This document shows, one piece after another, positions 59,150-64,000 of a stretch of 64,000 nucleotides of DNA (position 1 is the first letter of the stretch; the number at the start of each line of letters is the position of its first letter). Source of the DNA: Coleophoma eucalyptorum (lineage: Eukaryota > Ascomycota > Leotiomycetes > Helotiales > Dermateaceae); NCBI GenBank assembly GCA_026120035.1, contig JALRME010000001.1:1067909-1131908 (forward strand), written 5' to 3'. The position numbers and the translations under genes are program-made. The notes under the pieces were generated by a model. It made no database searches, was not told where the DNA came from, and worked only from the letters and a program-made list of their open reading frames with translations.

Positions 59150-59391
59150 TTTCTTATTAATTTCTTTAGCGGGGTTGGACTTGAAGGTTATTATTGTGGC
59201 GTCGATCTGGGTGTGTAATGCTATATTGCTGCTCTACGGTTTTGGTTTCGGTTTGGGGCGTGAGGACTAGGTGTCTAGATATGTTTGTCCTTTGTAGGTT
59301 TTGATCGCAGGAATGACGTGGATGGATGGTCTGGTCTTTCAATCCCCTACTAACCCCCTCTTTTTTTCTCTCGTCTCTGCTTTGATGTTAT

Positions 59392-59413
59392 TTGTTGTGT
59401 TGTGTTGTGTTGT
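59392..59413. repeat. TTGTG/GTGTT short tandem repeat
   Basis: About four copies of a TG-rich pentamer in non-coding DNA, upstream of the small Ser-rich protein gene. Confidence 0.75.
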
Positions 59414-59996
59414 TATGATAAAAGTGGCTACTAAGCTTAATATCACGTTATATGAATGACGATAGGCGGAAATCACGATGTGTGGAGGAAAGGGAGGAGG
59501 ACGATGAGAATGGATGAGGACATATATACATCTGACCAACCCAGGTAGGGCTGAAAGTAGCCTCCCCAAACAAATCATACTTTTTTTTATAGGGTCTCGA
59601 TCGCATCTGACGAAGAAAAATCTGTTGCTGTGGCCAAAGGGGAAACGACCAACAAGCGGGACCCTAGTCGTATGATGCTGTATCGGTAGTCGGCCGTGCA
59701 AACGTCTTCAGTCCGAGTCCGAAATGTCCGTCATCATCATACTTCCTTTGCTTACCTGAACCCTATTCAGCACCGAACAGCTCCTAAACCCTAAGTCCAG
59801 GATCTATAATCAGATCTGATCAGATGAATCATAACAGTGCCACCTGACTCACCAGACCACTCAAATCCAACTCACAAGTAGAAGTTGGACGAAAGCCAAA
59901 GAGTGGTGATGGGAAACACGCGATCGGCCCCGGAAGCTTGGATATGAACCTCCAGTGCTCCGGGTCCGAGATGGCCATCATGAGAGCGAGCGCGCG

Positions 59997-60020
59997 AAGA
60001 GAGAGAGAGAGCGAAGAGAG
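59997..60020. repeat. GA-rich microsatellite-like tract
   Basis: Run of GA dinucleotides interrupted by CG (AAGAGAGAGAGAGAGCGAAG) in non-coding DNA. Confidence 0.75.
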
Positions 60021-62045
60021 TTCACATGCCACGATGTCTTGTGGAATGAGGCATTCCGGGTTTTCGCGAGAGCCCTCTCATGATTTCTCTACTTTGCCGA
60101 GGCGTAGACAGCTCTCGGTGGATTAGAAGAGTACTGAGCAGGAGATCCCATCCATGTCCAAGAGTCAAATCCATTCACTCATCGCTTCGTTTTCAATACG
60201 AGTTTCTCTTCCCTATCGCCGTTCTTTTCCCTGATCATCGCCTCAGGTAGCCATCACCAGCTAGTCAAGCACAACAACCAGGATTACTCGTGAAATTACA
60301 GAAGCTTAATCCGAGTGATCAGTTACAAACTTCCCCCCAAACCATCCAACTAATCCTTCACCTTGTCCTCATACCTCGGGTCCTCGTGCTCTGCTGCCTA
60401 TGACCTCACCAACCACCGCCGGGATGTCCGGATGCGGACGCGGGCGCGGACAGGGGAAACATCTCCAGCATCTCATCCCATCTCACGAACCACCGACAAA
60501 TTCGGCCGTAAGTGACTGACTTGATAGGATAGTAAGAGATCCGGCGCAGATCACCAAGCAATAGATGAAGCCGGAACGCTGGGGAAGAAGCAAACGAGCA
60601 TGATGCGGACTAGATGACTATACATGTATGTAAAAGTGCTTGAAGTGCTTGTTGTCGGCCGGTATGCGAGCAGTGTAGGCGTATCAAGATGACAAAAAAA
60701 ACGAGTAGCGTACAATGCTGTGTGCAACCCAAGGACAGACGAACACGCGCCGACACACACGCCTAGCATCATCAACCCCCCGGAAACGAAATGCAATGCT
60801 GCTTTTTCCCTCTTCTAACCACTAATGATCATCCGCCATCTTATCATTGCCAGCGTCATCACAAGCCTCACACATCGACGGGCTCACGCCTCGCAGGAAG
60901 CCCGCGGGACACGACGACAGTACGGTGCAACTCAATTCTTCCACTCGCACCCTCCGTATCTTATGCTTGGCGACGCATACGGATTTCAGTATCTCGACGC
61001 CCCTTACATCCCTCATACTTGAAGAAATAATATACCTGACATGCCATATTCTCCTGCAAGCAAAAAAGCAACAGTAACCCAAGCCACTTGGACAATTTCT
61101 TTTTCAGACCACCTTACAGATTACCCGCTTATCTCCCCAGAGCCCAAATATGCAAGCAAACTAGCACAGACAAACCCCCCTTTTTCTGTCCAAAACACAC
61201 ATACCTACTGACTGGCACACGTACTCACTCACGCACTTACAATTTAATGACAAACATTCAAATTTTCAAACATACACACGTGACCATATGTCATATCCAT
61301 CTCCTAAGTCATAAGGCTGATTGATCCCCCCCTTATACCAACCCGATCTCCTTGACCTAGCAGCCCTATCTACCCAACCCGCCAGCCATCCCCGCGGCCA
61401 CGTGTGAAACGGCGAAGGAAAGCAAGGCAACAAAAGGTAGCAAGAAGAGACAATGAGGGGGAGGCTGTGCAAAACGCGACTTAGTGGCATGAAGGAAAGC
61501 CTAACCGAAAGCCCAGCATCTGCTAATACACCCGTGATCAGACCAGGAGATCGTGGGCACGCTTCGGCATAAGGATCGATAGGAAAAGAGGAGGAGGCGG
61601 AAGCTTAATTCTGTGGAGAGGAGAGGCAAAGATGGTAACGGCAGAGGGCATTGGAGACTCTGCACGACAAACGTTGTGGAAGGACGATGCGGGGAGAATA
61701 TCAGATAAGCGACCAGAGGTCATACGGATAATAGAAGTCAAGACCATAGGTGATTTTCTGTCAGATGGAAATCAAGAGGCACGGAGAACATTCATCAATC
61801 AGTCACAACAAGCAGGAGGAAAAATAGGTAGAAAGTATTTAATTCTAACATCAACATATATACACTTTCTGAGTATCTAAGTCGATTTACAGCACCCACA
61901 ACCAATACCATTTGAAACACTAATAAGGAAAAGGAAAGGTCGATTACTTTGTTAGAGCATGACTTGCAATACACCTCATTGTATAGAGGCAGCAGAAGCC
62001 CATATTAAAAAACAACGCATCCTGACCGACATTAAGTCAGGGTAT

Positions 62046-64000
62046 CTATTCGTCATCCTCAGCTTCGTTAGCCTTGGAGACCAAGTGGAATCTTGAGACT
62101 CCGGAGTCATCACGCTCGTGCTCAATGGCAAGCTTGGACAAGTGACCAAGGATGTTCTCCATTTGAGTGTCAGCGTGGCTACGTTGGGCACGTCCAAGGT
62201 TGTCGAGCCACTTGATGTTGTTGAGAAGGTAGTAGACGATGGCGATGACAATGGTAACAGCAATGGAGTAAACCCAGACGATGACAACAGTGACGATAGA
62301 GGTGTGTCCATCAGCGCTGAGGAGCTTGTTCTTGGTGATTGGGTCGGATGGCTCACCAGCACCTCCGCAGAGCCAGCCGAAGACACAGAAGAGGGTAGCG
62401 AGGACATCGACACCGAAGATGGCGCCAATGAGTTGCCAAGATGGGAAGGTCTCACCACCACGAGTGACGAAGATGAGCCAGTTCTCAGTGAGGGAGATCT
62501 CGAGGAAGAGTATACCTTGAATACCACCGAAGTTGTTGATGATACCACCGTTTGGCAAGAAGAGAGCACCACGGATGATCCAGGTACCGATGGCAAGGAG
62601 GAAACCAAGGATAACAGAGATGATCCAGATCTTGGGCAATTGCCACTCGACGGGACGTTGTTCGTAGTGAGCATTATCGTAAGCGATAGCGATAGTAGCC
62701 AAATCAGCGAAGAGAGCCAAGAAAACAATAAGGTCGACAACAACGGTCTCGTTGATGATGATCATAGAGGTAACCAAGTAGATCTCCAAGTGCAAGCAGA
62801 GGGCAATACGGTATTGAATGTAGGCCTTCATACGTTGGAAAATTTGACGGGCGATCTTGATGGCAGAGACAATAGTTGAGAGACCTGGGGCAAGGAAGAC
62901 AATATCGGCGGCGGCTTGGGCGGCTTCAGTGGCACCCTCGACAGCGATACCACAGTCAGACTTCTTGAGAGAAGGAGCGTCGTTAACACCATCACCAGTC
63001 ATGGCAGTCAAGTGACCACGTTGCTGGAGCATCTCAACGACCTGGTACTTGTGCTCAGGGAAAACTTCAGCGAAACCATCGGCCTTCTCGACCAAGTCGT
63101 GTTGAGTAGTACCGGAGAGACCACCGTGGATGAGCTTGTCAGAGTTGTAAACCTTGGTACCGAGAGCCAACATCTTGCAAGTCTCCTTGGCAATAGCGAT
63201 AGCATCACCAGTCAACATCTTAACGGAGAGACCAAGAACACCAGCTTCAGCGAGAGTAGAGGCAGTATCCTCACGAGGAGGGTCGAACATAGCTGGGAAT
63301 TATCAGTAAATTTTGAAAATATAGAAGAGTGGATTTAACTTACGAAGCATTCCAAGCAATTGCCACTCGTGGTCACCTTCCTTGACAGCAACACCGAGAG
63401 AACGGAAACCACGCTTGGCGAACTCAGTAGCCTTGGCCTTGTACATATCGGCAGTTTCCTTGGAGCAGTTGGAGAGGTTCAAGATAGCCTTAGGGGCACC
63501 CTTAGCGCAAGTGAAAGTAACACCGTCCTTGACACAGATGGCAGTAATACGCTTGGAGACAGGGTCGAAAGGAATGAATTTCTCAGTTCTCCATCCTTGC
63601 TCGAGCATCTCACGGGCCTTTGGGTAACGCTTGAGAGTCAAGATAGTGACTTTGTCAATGGGGTCGAGAGACTTGACGTTGTGGGAAGAAGCGAGAGCGG
63701 CGACAGCCATCATCCAGTTGACATCGATACCATCAGCGACGAATGGCTCACGGATGGAAAGTTGGTTAGCAGTGAGAGTACCGGTCTTGTCAGAGCAGAG
63801 AACATCGACACCAGCAAGGGACTCAATGGCAGTGAGCTTCTGGACAATGGCCTTCTCCTTGGCGAGGTAAGCGGCACCGACAGCGAGAGTGGTGGTGGTG
63901 ACGACTGGAAGACCGACTGGAACACCGACAATGAGGAGAATCAAGACGTAGTGGAGCAAGTTGACAGAGCTGTGTTCTGGGGTTGCGATCTTCAAGTGAC
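62046..64000 (-). CDS. PMA1: Plasma-membrane H+-ATPase (P3A-type), 3' part; 5' end outside window
   Basis: Exons 64000-63344 (partial) and 63292-62046 with a 51-nt intron; about 634 aa of a roughly 920-950-aa protein are visible. Present: IVGVPVGLPVVTTTTLAVGA (TM4), the phosphorylation motif LCSDKTGTLTANQL with catalytic Asp, CAKGAPKAIL in the nucleotide domain, MFDPPREDTA rebuilt at the splice, VKMLTGDAIAIAKETC, and the hinge MTGDGVNDAPSLKKSD. TM5-TM10 follow (e.g. FLALFADLATIAIAYDNAHY), ending in a regulatory tail with SRFHLVSKANEAEDDE. It pumps protons out of the cell using ATP and sets membrane potential for the MFS and other symporters. Strong codon bias, as expected for an abundant protein. 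Confidence 0.96.

Larger units (their letters stand above)
59150..62045. other. Long gene-poor region (2.9 kb) with low-complexity tracts
   Basis: No gene recognised on either strand; the many 60-120-codon frames overlap and are compositionally skewed. Contains a TTGTG tandem repeat (59392-59413), a GA-rich tract (59997-60020), GCGGAC/GGGCGC repeats near 60430-60457 and pyrimidine/purine-rich runs. The last 100-150 bp are the expected 3' UTR of the H+-ATPase gene. A non-coding transcript cannot be excluded. Confidence 0.4.

Noticed and set aside
62118..62879. 253-codon open frame antisense to the H+-ATPase gene
   Set aside because: It mirrors the strong codon bias of the ATPase (few TTA/CTA/TCA on the sense strand). 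The translation is Asp/Asn/Glu/Gly-rich low complexity with no domain.

Overview
The window is nuclear DNA of a filamentous ascomycete. Genes carry many short GT-AG introns (about 45-110 nt, often with CTAAC/CTGAC/CTAAT-like branch sites). The proteome is typically fungal: three Zn2Cys6 regulators, two MFS permeases of the allantoate/nicotinate permease type, cutinase, GH76, GH35, and plasma-membrane H+-ATPase. The gene content would suit a plant-associated member of the Leotiomycetes, but that placement is inference. All exon structures below were built by hand from splice signals and checked for phase. They are not transcript-supported.

Layout. (1) 0-7.4 kb: left-edge 2-oxoglutarate dioxygenase (partial), divergent MFS permease, Zn2Cys6 regulator and an intracellular GH35 beta-galactosidase-like enzyme, which looks like a nutrient-use neighbourhood. 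(2) 9.2-21.6 kb: housekeeping genes: Paf1-complex subunit Ctr9, mitochondrial trimethyllysine dioxygenase (first step of carnitine synthesis, 10 exons), cyclin H of TFIIH, and a long BTB-like protein. (3) 23-27.7 kb: secreted GH76 mannanase-like protein, second MFS permease, cutinase. (4) 28.6-31 kb: two lipid-droplet genes side by side, LDAH-type hydrolase and promethin/LDO-type membrane protein. (5) 31.9-42.8 kb: Gfo/Idh/MocA oxidoreductase, a calmodulin-like protein with a proline-rich inter-lobe linker, Zn2Cys6 regulator, conserved unknown, aldo/keto reductase, TIGR04076-like small protein. (6) 44.6-49.8 kb: amidohydrolase-fold protein with apparently lost metal ligands, and a third Zn2Cys6 regulator. 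(7) 51.1-57.1 kb: an unrecognised small gene, then three consecutive enzymes of tryptophan breakdown: kynurenine formamidase, indoleamine 2,3-dioxygenase and kynureninase. (8) 57-64 kb: long gene-poor stretch with one small serine-rich protein, then the 3' two-thirds of the plasma-membrane H+-ATPase running off the right edge.

Most interesting: the clustered kynurenine pathway (Trp to N-formylkynurenine to kynurenine to anthranilate), with the dioxygenase and kynureninase sharing a divergent promoter. Next are the LDAH/promethin neighbour pair, the probably inactive amidohydrolase, the modified calmodulin, and an 18-nt micro-exon in the trimethyllysine dioxygenase gene. I saw no CRISPR array, rRNA, tRNA or intact transposon.
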